Virus record (IMG/VR): IMGVR_UViG_3300009180_004363
Span: 1-20,688 of that record
DNA from: a virus
Length of the DNA stretch: 20,688 nucleotides
Strand: one strand, 5' to 3'
Of the stretch, positions 1-9,760 are shown piece after piece; the first letter of the stretch is position 1; the number at the start of each line of letters is the position of its first letter. A model generated the notes under the pieces. It did not search any database. It was given only the letters and a program-made list of their open reading frames with translations, and had not been told where the DNA came from. The translations under genes and the position numbers were made by a program.

Positions 1-3000
1 GAGTATGCTGGTATTGACCATAAGTCTATAAATTCATTGTATAAACTTGATAAGTCATCTAAAGTATCTACACTTAGATCAGTGTCGCCACTAATTATTG
101 GTCCGCCTCTTTTTAATTTTCCATGACTGGATTTATCTGCAAAATTTAATAATTTATCATAGGGTCTATATACCCAGCGACTTGAATCATTTGTTACATA
201 TAATACGTTACTGTCTGTGCCTTTAGTTTCAGTGAATTTAATTATCTTTGCATCATCAGCAACATCGTCAGATAACATTTCAAATTCATAGTATTCTACA
301 TTTTTTGTATTGCCAAACTCTCCCAAGCGAACCATATATTCTTCATAGGCTTTGGTCTTTGAGCCATCTTGGTGAGTCAACGGATTCAAACTGTCAAAGA
401 CCTGTACAGTGCCTTTATTAAATGTAATGGCATTTTTAAATAATACTTCGTTGCCTTGATCTAAAAATAGTTGACGAAGTTCAATATTTCGATTAAGTCC
501 AAACTGAGCTCTGCTTGCATTTACTATTTCTGTGTCTAATATTGTGCTTTCAATGTCCAATAAAGTATGACCCACTTCAGTCATAGAATCAAAATTAGGT
601 ATCAGTGATGTTCCATTAAAGACATAACCAGGAATATAATGAGCACCTGTCCAGTTTATGCTTTTCTTGCCGCCTGTAATAAAACTACGTTTCGCAGTAT
701 TCTGACTTGTGCTAAAGTATACATCTCCAAAAATACTTGTACTGTCCAAATGAACAACTGTTTCATATATTACAAAAACTAATTTAATACCGTAAATTCC
801 TGATCCTGTTTTCTTAGTCTTAATTAAAATATTATTAACATCTCTAGTAACCAATAGATCTTTGCTGAATAAAGGCTTGTTAAGTCTATCAACACATTGT
901 CCAGAATTTTCGTTGGTACCTTCTAAGTTTTCTAATTGCCCGTACTGTTTTGTAATTTTTATAAAATCAGCACAAGGATTTAAATCAATATAATTACCAG
1001 GAGCCAATAAATCATTACTCCAGAACATAAATTGTTTAGCACTTAGTTGCCAGTTACGAATATCTGCGCCTTCGGGTTCTTCATAGACTATGCCCATTGC
1101 TTCTAAATATTTGCCATAGCCTATTAGTATGTCATAGATTTCTTGTCTGTTAGAAAATAAACTACCATACTGAATAAATTTAATATTGTTACTATAATTA
1201 TTTTTTTCTTTAACAGTTATATTTCCAATTGTCACAGCAGTGGTAGATGAACCTGGTTTTGGTGTATAGTAAGGGAAAAATCCAAATTCTGAAGCAAAGC
1301 CGTTTAGACTATAATTTGCGCCATCAAATATAATTTTCATTCCTGAATAAAATATCTCACGCTCTGGATAGTGTTTAACTGTTCTTACTTGATAGTTTTC
1401 CTCAGGAACAAATAAGATATTTTTCTGTGTACTCATGCTGGTACTTTGAATTCTTACATTATCTTTATTAGTGAATCCGTTTAATAAAAATTCTTTATTT
1501 ACAACAATATTGCTGAACTTATCAATAACTTCTGAAACATAATCTTTGTTGTTTAACACACAGAATTCTGCGTATAAACTTTCAATACCCCCAGTATAAA
1601 TTAAGTCACCGTCAACTATTTGTCTATGATAGTTGTGTTCAATGGTGCCACGTTGCCAAAAGTTAGAAGTACGATCTAATTTATTGCCCCATGCGTTGGT
1701 AATAGTTTGTCCTGGCACCCAATTTAAATTAACATACTGTGCAGGAGCTAATAAGAAACGTGCTCTAGCTTGAGCAGCAAGTCCTCGTTGAGTGTTTAAA
1801 AATACTTGTTCATAAGGTCCTTGATCGCCTGCGGCCCAATTTTCAGAAGCTTCAAAAGTGTCTAAACTCAAATATATAGATGCTGCCAGCAATAATTCAT
1901 TAAAGACCAAAGGAGAAATTAAATTACCTGAACTAGTCACTGGGAAATCTTCCAGTGTGTCCGGATTTACATGATCAATGTCTATGTTTCTAGCAAAAGC
2001 AGGATTAACTACATTGTCTTCTGCTGGATTACTGATCTTTCCTACTCGCAATGCTTTCTTTAATGCAATACGTTTTGTAGGATTAGTCCAACTGTAATAA
2101 GTATCCCACCAAGTAGGTTTAATAGTATAGCCTAACATTTCCCATGGATGTGAGTGAGGTCTATCAGTGTCATACATGTAATTGTATACTGCTTTATATG
2201 ATCCCACTAAATAATCACCGTCACCTGTACCAAGTTGATACTTTAACGTAAACCCATTAGTTGCGGCATAGTTATCATTTTTCATGATAAAGATGTTATT
2301 TTCCAACATCCACTGGCGAAGTTCATTATTGATTGTTTGTTTAGATTTTTCCCAAGTGTTTGATGTATTTCTAAAATAACCAGGCTGACTTTCTAATATT
2401 TCTCTTTGATTGTTTGTTTCTACGTCATAGGCAATACTGCTCCAAACTGCCTTTTCATATTCATACAAATAGTATTCTACTAAGTTTACGGGATTACCTT
2501 GAGCATCTAATCCCTGTTTTAAATAATAACGTGTACCATCATGACGATGTAAAAAATAACCATTAACTACTGCATCAAAGTGAAGTGCAGGTTTATAAAC
2601 CGGAGTTAGACCTATTTTTGCTAAACTAGCAGGCACCATAGATCTAAATGTAGTAAACCACTGTTTAATATCAACTTTTTTGTTTCTATAAGTATCAGCA
2701 AATTCAATTTCAACATATTCTCCATTTAAAGAATTTAATTTATAATCACTGCCTCTTAATAAGATCTTTTTATCACAGATAATATGCAATATACTTTCTT
2801 TACCTGTGTGATGACTTATATTTTCAAATTCACTGTCTTTGAAATTGACTTTTAAATTTGATAAAGTTAAAATTCGTTGATAGTAATTATTGGATGATCC
2901 CCATCCAATCATATTACTATGGCTCCAAAATAAATCATCAGTTGCACTGACAATGTATATTTTGTTTAACGCTAGGTCCAGCACTTCGTGACTGGACAAC

Positions 3001-5825
3001 AAAGTATAATCTGTTGAGTTTATAACATTTTCTAATTCTGAATTAAGTTTAGATAAAAATATATCGTAGTGTTTGCCTTGTTTAATTAATATGTCACCCA
3101 AGTCATATGGTAAATTAGTAGCAACCACAGCAGTTTTACTCAATGGATCGCTGTGTTTTAAAAATGTGCCGCCACCAATGAACATGGTTGGCATAGAGTC
3201 TTGAACATCAATAAATTTTTTAATATCAGTGCTATTTGATAAGAAAGAACTAGCATTTTGATATAAACTATAATAATTTATTTTGTTCAGTGATTCATTC
3301 AACGGATTAACAACTAATGACGCAGGTGCTGTTTTAGACTGTGGATTTTGTATCATTGAATTGACACAGATTTTATCTCCTGTTTGAATTTTGTCAAAAA
3401 TTCCAGTGCTGGCATTGAGTTGCTTGTAGTATCCAACACTGCCGTCATCTAATATAGTATCATTTAGCGTATAATCAAAGTTATTGTATAATGGATTTGT
3501 TTTATCTTTAGTAAACACGCTTTGTAAAAAGTTCCAGTTATATAATGATTTTACATAAGCTGTTTTATATGTGCCATTGTATTCCCACAATAATTTTGTA
3601 TTTTCTATTGACAGTTCGTTGGCAATGTTGGTTCCAGAAATTGTTATACTTTCTCTTAGATCCAAAGTAATAGTTCCATTTCTAATACCGTTGTTAGAAA
3701 TATATCCACTGGGTATTACTTGTTTTTTTGTAATATTATTTGACAGCGTTGTTTTGTAAAATGTTATAGGATGAGGAAGATCATGACAGACAATTTTCAT
3801 AATCCCTTTGGATAATAATGGCAATACTTGTTCGGTATTGTCATCTCCTGTTTTTCCAGAAAATCTTATTAATCCATATCCTTCAACATCAAAATAAAAT
3901 TTATATTGATCAACTTCGTCGTAATAAATGTGAATTGATGTGAATCCATTTGTCACCGGAATAATTTCTGCAGACCACGCACTGTCTTCTGTTTTTTCGT
4001 ATAGTAAATCTTGCAGTTGTTTTGTAAAATCTAAACCTGTGCGTTTTTTATAAAAAGGAATTATTTTATCAATGGATTTATATCCATACGGTCCTTTAAT
4101 ACTTGATACCTCGTTAGTTGTAGTATTTGTATAGCTATATTCTTTGTCCACATCTGTAAAGAACGTAATTTGGTTTGGTATTACTTGTGTTACGTTGCTT
4201 TCTGATTCAATAGAATCAATATTTACATATCGACCCAAAACGTTGTCATAGGTTGTGCCTTCTTGAAAGCCTAAAATGACACCACCTTTAAAATTAGTAT
4301 TATTATACGATTTAATATCAATTTCGTTGCTGTCATAAAATTCAAATAATGGCGTTTGATTTGCTGTTATTTTGTTTTGAGCCAAGCGCCATTCATTATT
4401 TTTATAAACAACTTGATAGTATTCTGCTATTCCAGGAGAAACAATAATAGCTCCGTCGCCGTCTTTTATCTCTACATTCAGTGGAGAAAATGTTGTTCCA
4501 GTAGACAAGCCATTAACCTGCCACAATCCAGGAGTTGCTTCGAATACAACCTTATCACCGTCTTGTAAGGTGTATTTAAATTGATCTATTAGATCTGTTC
4601 TGTTTTCCCATCTTAATTTTTTACCAGGCAAAATAGCATTAATTTCAAATATATTGCCAGATGGCCAATTATATAACTTTACATCTTTATTAAAACTAAT
4701 AATAGGACGTGTGGCTTTATTTGCTATATTAATAAAATCTTCTACTTTTATATCTAAGAATTTAGCCACACTGCGTATTGTACTAATATGATGCCAACGA
4801 TCCATGGCCTGCCAATGGTTGGCATTATTAGTATATTTTTCTTGCACAACATATTCAACAAATTCAGTAGTCATATTACTACCGTCCCATTCGCTGTCGT
4901 CCCAAGAAGATTTAGGATAATCAAAAGTATTTCCGTATTGGTCCCATGGTCTTTTTTCTAAACCACTTATAGGAGTTCTTATTTCTAATTTTGATTTAAG
5001 AAACAAACCTATACTTTTCCCCACACCATAAACGTAATATGCTTTTATCTCTTCATTTATTGCTTTACCAGTTCCAGAGCCTGCACCAGTTGCAGTGAAT
5101 CCTAACTTAACTGTATTATCACTTGCACCTATTGCAGTGAAATCAGTGGTGCCTAATTCCGTAATTGTATAACTCTTGCCGGGAATAAAATTACCTGCAG
5201 ATATTTCATTAAAGGTTCTGTATTCAGTATCAATGGCACCAGTAAAATATACAACCATGCCATTTTGTAATTCTAATTCACGATTGATAGAATCATCTTT
5301 AATAGTTATAAATGGTTTACCTAACAAATCATTGACAATAGAAAATTTTGTAGAATTTAAATGAATTCTACAAGGTGGTAAATCATCAGTTAACCAATAA
5401 TATGAACTGTAGTCTGCTAATTTAATAGGATCTACTGGAAGATCCAATACGTTAATATTTTTATCTAAAACTACTCCGTCTTTTAATTGACTGCCTTTGA
5501 TATTAAAATAGTTATCAATATCATAATAAGAAACTTTGCCAAGATAAGTGTCGTCGCTTTTTTTAAGCACCAACATATTATTACCTTGACTTTCTCGTCG
5601 AACTTGATCACTTTCTACTTTAAAGAATTCTTCTATTTTGTTACTAGCTACTCTAGTACCATAAGTTTCTTTAAATGGTAGAATCTGCCCTTTGCTAGAC
5701 ATCACGTCTAGGCTGGAGTCTAACATTTTTTTATTAGGGTCTGTGGATAATCCGCTGGGTAATAAATTTATATTACTAACTTTAGCAGGAGTTAGTTGGG
5801 CAGGTTTTTTTACTTGTTTACTCAT
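1..5825 (-). CDS. Giant virion structural protein downstream of gp6, C-terminus outside window (partial)
   Basis: Reading the minus strand from ATG at 5825, I translated the frame codon by codon to base 1 and met no stop, giving at least 1,941 residues. The start overlaps the gp6 stop as ATGA, with AGGA a few bases upstream. The protein is rich in Asn, Tyr, Thr and Trp and has no signal peptide or membrane segment, as expected of a tail or baseplate protein. Residues about 213-252 form a small Gly/Thr-rich module containing GTTDFTAIGA and FTATGAGSGTGKA, a motif I know from many phage tail proteins. Other recognisable points are HWQAMDRWHH (about 336) and HPWEMLG followed by a WWD motif (1226 onwards), which I recall from very large structural proteins of marine T4-like phages. 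It occupies the place of T4 gene 7 (1,032 aa) but is much longer. A wedge or peripheral baseplate role is inferred from position. Host-contact function is possible but not shown. Confidence 0.85.
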   Translation of the reverse strand, partial: MSKQVKKPAQLTPAKVSNINLLPSGLSTDPNKKMLDSSLDVMSSKGQILPFKETYGTRVASNKIEEFFKVESDQVRRESQGNNMLVLKKSDDTYLGKVSYYDIDNYFNIKGSQLKDGVVLDKNINVLDLPVDPIKLADYSSYYWLTDDLPPCRIHLNSTKFSIVNDLLGKPFITIKDDSINRELELQNGMVVYFTGAIDTEYRTFNEISAGNFIPGKSYTITELGTTDFTAIGASDNTVKLGFTATGAGSGTGKAINEEIKAYYVYGVGKSIGLFLKSKLEIRTPISGLEKRPWDQYGNTFDYPKSSWDDSEWDGSNMTTEFVEYVVQEKYTNNANHWQAMDRWHHISTIRSVAKFLDIKVEDFINIANKATRPIISFNKDVKLYNWPSGNIFEINAILPGKKLRWENRTDLIDQFKYTLQDGDKVVFEATPGLWQVNGLSTGTTFSPLNVEIKDGDGAIIVSPGIAEYYQVVYKNNEWRLAQNKITANQTPLFEFYDSNEIDIKSYNNTNFKGGVILGFQEGTTYDNVLGRYVNIDSIESESNVTQVIPNQITFFTDVDKEYSYTNTTTNEVSSIKGPYGYKSIDKIIPFYKKRTGLDFTKQLQDLLYEKTEDSAWSAEIIPVTNGFTSIHIYYDEVDQYKFYFDVEGYGLIRFSGKTGDDNTEQVLPLLSKGIMKIVCHDLPHPITFYKTTLSNNITKKQVIPSGYISNNGIRNGTITLDLRESITISGTNIANELSIENTKLLWEYNGTYKTAYVKSLYNWNFLQSVFTKDKTNPLYNNFDYTLNDTILDDGSVGYYKQLNASTGIFDKIQTGDKICVNSMIQNPQSKTAPASLVVNPLNESLNKINYYSLYQNASSFLSNSTDIKKFIDVQDSMPTMFIGGGTFLKHSDPLSKTAVVATNLPYDLGDILIKQGKHYDIFLSKLNSELENVINSTDYTLLSSHEVLDLALNKIYIVSATDDLFWSHSNMIGWGSSNNYYQRILTLSNLKVNFKDSEFENISHHTGKESILHIICDKKILLRGSDYKLNSLNGEYVEIEFADTYRNKKVDIKQWFTTFRSMVPASLAKIGLTPVYKPALHFDAVVNGYFLHRHDGTRYYLKQGLDAQGNPVNLVEYYLYEYEKAVWSSIAYDVETNNQREILESQPGYFRNTSNTWEKSKQTINNELRQWMLENNIFIMKNDNYAATNGFTLKYQLGTGDGDYLVGSYKAVYNYMYDTDRPHSHPWEMLGYTIKPTWWDTYYSWTNPTKRIALKKALRVGKISNPAEDNVVNPAFARNIDIDHVNPDTLEDFPVTSSGNLISPLVFNELLLAASIYLSLDTFEASENWAAGDQGPYEQVFLNTQRGLAAQARARFLLAPAQYVNLNWVPGQTITNAWGNKLDRTSNFWQRGTIEHNYHRQIVDGDLIYTGGIESLYAEFCVLNNKDYVSEVIDKFSNIVVNKEFLLNGFTNKDNVRIQSTSMSTQKNILFVPEENYQVRTVKHYPEREIFYSGMKIIFDGANYSLNGFASEFGFFPYYTPKPGSSTTAVTIGNITVKEKNNYSNNIKFIQYGSLFSNRQEIYDILIGYGKYLEAMGIVYEEPEGADIRNWQLSAKQFMFWSNDLLAPGNYIDLNPCADFIKITKQYGQLENLEGTNENSGQCVDRLNKPLFSKDLLVTRDVNNILIKTKKTGSGIYGIKLVFVIYETVVHLDSTSIFGDVYFSTSQNTAKRSFITGGKKSINWTGAHYIPGYVFNGTSLIPNFDSMTEVGHTLLDIESTILDTEIVNASRAQFGLNRNIELRQLFLDQGNEVLFKNAITFNKGTVQVFDSLNPLTHQDGSKTKAYEEYMVRLGEFGNTKNVEYYEFEMLSDDVADDAKIIKFTETKGTDSNVLYVTNDSSRWVYRPYDKLLNFADKSSHGKLKRGGPIISGDTDLSVDTLDDLSSLYNEFIDLWSIPAY

Positions 5826-8800
5826 TTGCCGATCCTAATATTGTTGTCAGTGATTTCGTTTATAACAATGATGTCATTTACACTTGCCACACTGGTTACT
5901 ACTTCATTTCTGTCTGGTTGTATTTGAAATAATGTACCAAATCGTCCTTCAGCACTGATTGGAACAATGACCACACTGCTTAGATCATTGCTTAAACTTG
6001 AGTGTAGATATGCAGCCAATTCTGTAAAATAAAATATTTCACCAAATCCAAAATTTCCTGGAGTAAAGAATATGTCAATGGCATTTACTACTTTACTTTT
6101 AACTTCACTGTCAGTGAGTTTGCTTTTCATACTCTTAACTACTTTAAACTGTGCTTGAAACTGTGAAGCAGATAATGTTCCAAACAATGGTTTAAATTTA
6201 ACAGGATGAAATATAATTTCATCTGTCATCATTTTATAACTCAGTAAATTAGAAAAACTAGTTCTCAGTTCTTCTGTGGTTGCCGGCAACGGCGCCGCCG
6301 TTTTTGTATTATTTTTGCGTTTCCAAACAACATACTCTTCATTGTAGCTTTTAGTCAATACATAGACGTCAATGATATTAGTTAAACTAGGATTCAATGT
6401 TTGATCTGCTTCTACAACATGATTCCATTTAAACGGCAATGACATCTTGCCATTTACTTTTTTTAGAATAGGTTTAGTAGTTGATAGCTCTGCAGGAATA
6501 TTATAACTAAAATCTCCCTCATCATAGTTAATTAATGCAATTTGATTATTCTCAACTATATTTAAAAAGTGACGAGGGTCATCTGGTAAGAAGTCATTGT
6601 CCATGTCAATGGGTGTGACTTTAACTTTACTGTTATCAGTGTAACCATCATCATAAACATAGTATCCGCTGATTCTATATGTTTGTTTTTCTGCTAATTT
6701 TAATTTTTTAGTTGCAGTATCTTCAACTAATCCCAACACGGTAATTGAATCTTTACTTACATTTTGAAAGCTGGGATTAAAAGTTGTTGCAAAATTAATA
6801 TTATAAAAACGAATTAATTCTTCGCTGCCAAAAACATAATCAAGTTGTCGTATTGTTGCTGTCCAACCTGCTGTTTCTCTTTTTACATATATCAACCAAC
6901 CTGTGCTATCGTCTTTAGTGTCAAAAGCACTGGTCAAATTGATGACAGTAGTATCTGGAATAATAGTCCACTTAGGCGTTTGATTATCAAATTTCAAAGC
7001 AAAACTTTTTTTATCTTCTAGTTTTTCCATTAAAGTAGATCTTGTTGTGTCATCAAAGACTCTAGTAAATGCAGGTATGATACTTCGTATAACTTGATCA
7101 TCAACAATTGATTTACTAATTTCTACTGGACCCATGCCATTGGCTAATAGACCTGTGTAAACATAAGAACTATTTTCTAAACCCAAGCCATCGCCTTTGA
7201 TATCTAATATAGTAGACCAAGTAAACACACCATTACTATCTTCAAATTTAATAAAACTTCCTGGGCGCACTGTTCGCAACGGACCGCTGGTAGTAAATCC
7301 CAACTTCTGTGGAGTTGGGTTATATTTAGATTCAGATACAAAACCATTAGAACTGGTTATATCATAATATGCAGAATTCCATCTATAATCATAGACTTTA
7401 TAAACAACAGTGCCTGGAGTATGTAATCCTAATTTAGTTCCTTGGCGGGCACGAGAAATACCAGTGAATGTGTTGGTATTTTTGTCAATCCCTCTATAAC
7501 TGAATAATTCATTGTTAATTTGAATCATACCGCCGCCGATGTCAAAACTATCCCATGGGTCATCGGTGTTAATGCTGTTTACTTGAATTCCAGTTAAATT
7601 TTCCTGTCCAGCGGGAATTTCTGTTTTTAATGTTGTATGCCAGGCAGTCTTACCCATGTTAACTAAGTCAAAATTAGTTGAGTTAGTTTGTCCATCTAAG
7701 TTCAATTTACCATAGTAAAAATTCAACAAGCTAATATCACTGAGTTTATTTTCAATATATTCGTCTAGTAGATCAACTGTGCGACGACTTGTGTCATCTG
7801 CAATATAAAAATTCTTAGTATATTCTGTGCTATACAAATATCCATCATCGGCAAATTCCATTAATGGTCTACTCTTACCTGTGGGATCTTTTAAATCAAC
7901 ATTTCTACTGTGTCCACTAAATGTTCTGTTTTCAGCTTTCATAAACAATACATCATTGTTTAATGTTGGTAAGAAACCATTATAGTCATCACCTGTGACC
8001 ATTCTATTTTTACTGTAAAATGCTTCCGGTGCGTTTTGTTTGATTTCAGCTAATGACTCTGCAGGAAGTCCAGTGACCATATTGTCCTGCAACTCTAATA
8101 CCATGGTCAATGTTTGACTTTGATTGTTGGCATTATTGTATGTAATATCAAATATAACATTATTAATTTCACCAGATCGAACTTTGATAAAACTATTTTC
8201 CGCTGTTCTATACCAAATACGAATATACCCAGTAGGAACATTTGTAAATGTACCGTCACCAAATTTGATACTGGTGATGTCGTTGTCGCTGTATATCACT
8301 TCATAAATGTCTTTGCTAACACCGTTTTGTTCATTAACTACAATATTTGAAAAATCTAAGTTTCCAACTCTTGTCCAAGTTTTTAATACAGTACCGTATT
8401 GATCAACTGTTTGTACAAAATAATCTTCTTCGCTGATATTTTCTGTTTGTGGCAAATCAATTACTGCATTAGCCACTGGGGTAGATATGTATTCAATGGT
8501 ACTAGTAATATAACCCTGTTTGGCTAAAAAGAAAAATCCAGTTTTTGAGCTACCGACTCCTTTGCCATCATTTCTATACATGACACTAAATGCATTTTGA
8601 TAGTCTGGTTCAGACTGCGTAATAAAGCCAGAAGCATCAATATCAATAGGCAGCAAATCAAAATTCAAATCAATGCCATCTACTAAAGCACTGGTAGAGT
8701 AATTAGTTATTAAATTTGTATTATTAAATTGATATATTTCAAATATGTTACTAGATTCGTTGTTCACTGATCTTTTCACAGGTGTGCCAAATTTATTATT

Positions 8801-9298
8801 ATCACTGAATGCCGCATTTAGAATTCTAATAAAACGTTCATATTCTAACTCGCTGGTGTCACTGCCCCATTGTACTGTTTTGTTGGCCAAGTTGGCACCT
8901 GTACTATCAATGATTTGGTCAGTGGTAATAACACTTGTTACTTTTAAAAATCCTTGAGCAGGACGAACACGTTTTGGTTTATAAGACAGCATACGTGCAA
9001 TGCGTAGCACACTTTCACGTTTCTCTGCTGTATCTAAAATATTCTCCCTAGCATTTAAATCCATGCGGAATGCCAGGTTTTGTCCTACATAAGCTACCAA
9101 GTCTAATAATGCAATAAATTCACTGTTTTGAATGTAATCATTAAACTCTTCTGGATAGTTAACTTGCATATAGCCAACCATGCTGTCACGCAATGTATCA
9201 AAATCGTAGCTGGTAAATTCAGCATTTTTAAAACTGCTGTATACTATACTCCAATCTTCTGCACCGTATAAGTTTTCTTGTCTAATTGCTTTTGGCAT
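5822..9298 (-). CDS. gp6: Baseplate wedge protein gp6
   Basis: This is a T4 gp6-type baseplate wedge protein with a baseplate-J-like fold. Two gp6 copies dimerise in each wedge and hold the inner ring of the baseplate together. The N-terminus (about 28-110) carries the family signature, with YPEEFNDYI, SEFIALLDLVAYVGQNLAFR and ENILDTAEKRESVLRIARML. The C-terminus (about 1050-1158) has the dimerisation-region pattern, with FGFGEIFYFTELAAYLH, SVVIVP and FGTLFQIQ. At 1,158 residues it is far longer than T4 gp6 (660). The extra length lies in the middle, including a segment near 584-635 with FTGISRARQGT and a following HTPGTVV, a pattern seen in other phage tail proteins. It lies 4 bases after gp25 and overlaps the next gene by 4 bases. 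AAGGATAAGG just before the ATG serves as ribosome binding site. The order gp25-gp6 is the usual one in this phage group. Confidence 0.95.
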   Translation of the reverse strand: MPKAIRQENLYGAEDWSIVYSSFKNAEFTSYDFDTLRDSMVGYMQVNYPEEFNDYIQNSEFIALLDLVAYVGQNLAFRMDLNARENILDTAEKRESVLRIARMLSYKPKRVRPAQGFLKVTSVITTDQIIDSTGANLANKTVQWGSDTSELEYERFIRILNAAFSDNNKFGTPVKRSVNNESSNIFEIYQFNNTNLITNYSTSALVDGIDLNFDLLPIDIDASGFITQSEPDYQNAFSVMYRNDGKGVGSSKTGFFFLAKQGYITSTIEYISTPVANAVIDLPQTENISEEDYFVQTVDQYGTVLKTWTRVGNLDFSNIVVNEQNGVSKDIYEVIYSDNDITSIKFGDGTFTNVPTGYIRIWYRTAENSFIKVRSGEINNVIFDITYNNANNQSQTLTMVLELQDNMVTGLPAESLAEIKQNAPEAFYSKNRMVTGDDYNGFLPTLNNDVLFMKAENRTFSGHSRNVDLKDPTGKSRPLMEFADDGYLYSTEYTKNFYIADDTSRRTVDLLDEYIENKLSDISLLNFYYGKLNLDGQTNSTNFDLVNMGKTAWHTTLKTEIPAGQENLTGIQVNSINTDDPWDSFDIGGGMIQINNELFSYRGIDKNTNTFTGISRARQGTKLGLHTPGTVVYKVYDYRWNSAYYDITSSNGFVSESKYNPTPQKLGFTTSGPLRTVRPGSFIKFEDSNGVFTWSTILDIKGDGLGLENSSYVYTGLLANGMGPVEISKSIVDDQVIRSIIPAFTRVFDDTTRSTLMEKLEDKKSFALKFDNQTPKWTIIPDTTVINLTSAFDTKDDSTGWLIYVKRETAGWTATIRQLDYVFGSEELIRFYNINFATTFNPSFQNVSKDSITVLGLVEDTATKKLKLAEKQTYRISGYYVYDDGYTDNSKVKVTPIDMDNDFLPDDPRHFLNIVENNQIALINYDEGDFSYNIPAELSTTKPILKKVNGKMSLPFKWNHVVEADQTLNPSLTNIIDVYVLTKSYNEEYVVWKRKNNTKTAAPLPATTEELRTSFSNLLSYKMMTDEIIFHPVKFKPLFGTLSASQFQAQFKVVKSMKSKLTDSEVKSKVVNAIDIFFTPGNFGFGEIFYFTELAAYLHSSLSNDLSSVVIVPISAEGRFGTLFQIQPDRNEVVTSVASVNDIIVINEITDNNIRIGK

Positions 9299-9302
9299 TG
9301 CC

Positions 9303-9689
9303 TTATCCTTGTAGTTTATTTGAAGCTATGTCTCTGGAAAAAACTGCTACTAAATCAGTTATTGTCGCAGTGGGAACATAATTCAAAATTACTTTCACTG
9401 TTAATGTCTGTAAATCAACGTCCTCGGTAACGTCTAATGTATTAAGTTCTAGTCTAGGATCTCTGCTGATTATTCGCAGAGTATCCCCTCTAATGTAGTC
9501 TACTAATTCATGAGTTAATGGATCAAATAGTAAATCCCATACAATATAACCGTATTCGGGACTCATTAATCTTTCACCCTTACGAGTGTACATTTCATTG
9601 AGCAGATCACGTTTAGCAAGCTCAATATCATAGATTTTGAAGTTGCCCCATTCCTTGCCCACTGTACTATAACCTTTAAAGACTCTCAT
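9303..9689 (-). CDS. gp25: Baseplate wedge protein gp25
   Basis: At 128 residues it is close to T4 gp25 (132). It belongs to the gp25/TssE family, which forms the wedge core and contacts the tail tube-sheath start. The signature is clear: LAKRDLLNEMYTRKGERL, the following SPEYGYIVWDLLFDPLT, and DPRLEL corresponding to the conserved region around the Glu-Pro-Arg motif of the family. It is the first gene of the left late block and is followed after 3 bases by gp6. No Shine-Dalgarno sequence is visible before the ATG. A TATTTATT stretch on the plus strand (AATAAATA on the minus strand, 9695-9702) sits only a few bases upstream. An out-of-frame ATG lies 4 bases upstream of the chosen start. The start is supported by the typical opening MRVFKGYSTV. 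Confidence 0.95.
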   Translation of the reverse strand: MRVFKGYSTVGKEWGNFKIYDIELAKRDLLNEMYTRKGERLMSPEYGYIVWDLLFDPLTHELVDYIRGDTLRIISRDPRLELNTLDVTEDVDLQTLTVKVILNYVPTATITDLVAVFSRDIASNKLQG

Positions 9690-9733
9690 ACATGTATTTA
9701 TTATGGAATAATGTATGTAGATAATAAGTCAAT

Positions 9734-9760
9734 ATAAAAGGCACATTAAGTGCCTTTTAT
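9734..9760 (-). terminator. Hairpin terminator after the HNH gene
   Basis: ATAAAAGGCAC and GTGCCTTTTAT form an 11-bp perfect stem around a 5-base loop (9745-9749). Read on the minus strand, the TAA stop of the HNH gene touches the foot of the stem and the second arm ends in CCTTTTATATT. It should end the HNH transcript before gp25, separating a probable early gene from the late baseplate genes. The U-tract is short, so efficiency may be moderate. The symmetry would let it act on both strands. Confidence 0.75.

Noticed and set aside
3571-5681. Short plus-strand frames inside the giant gene
   Set aside because: They are shadows of the long minus-strand coding frame, lack ribosome binding sites and have unremarkable composition.
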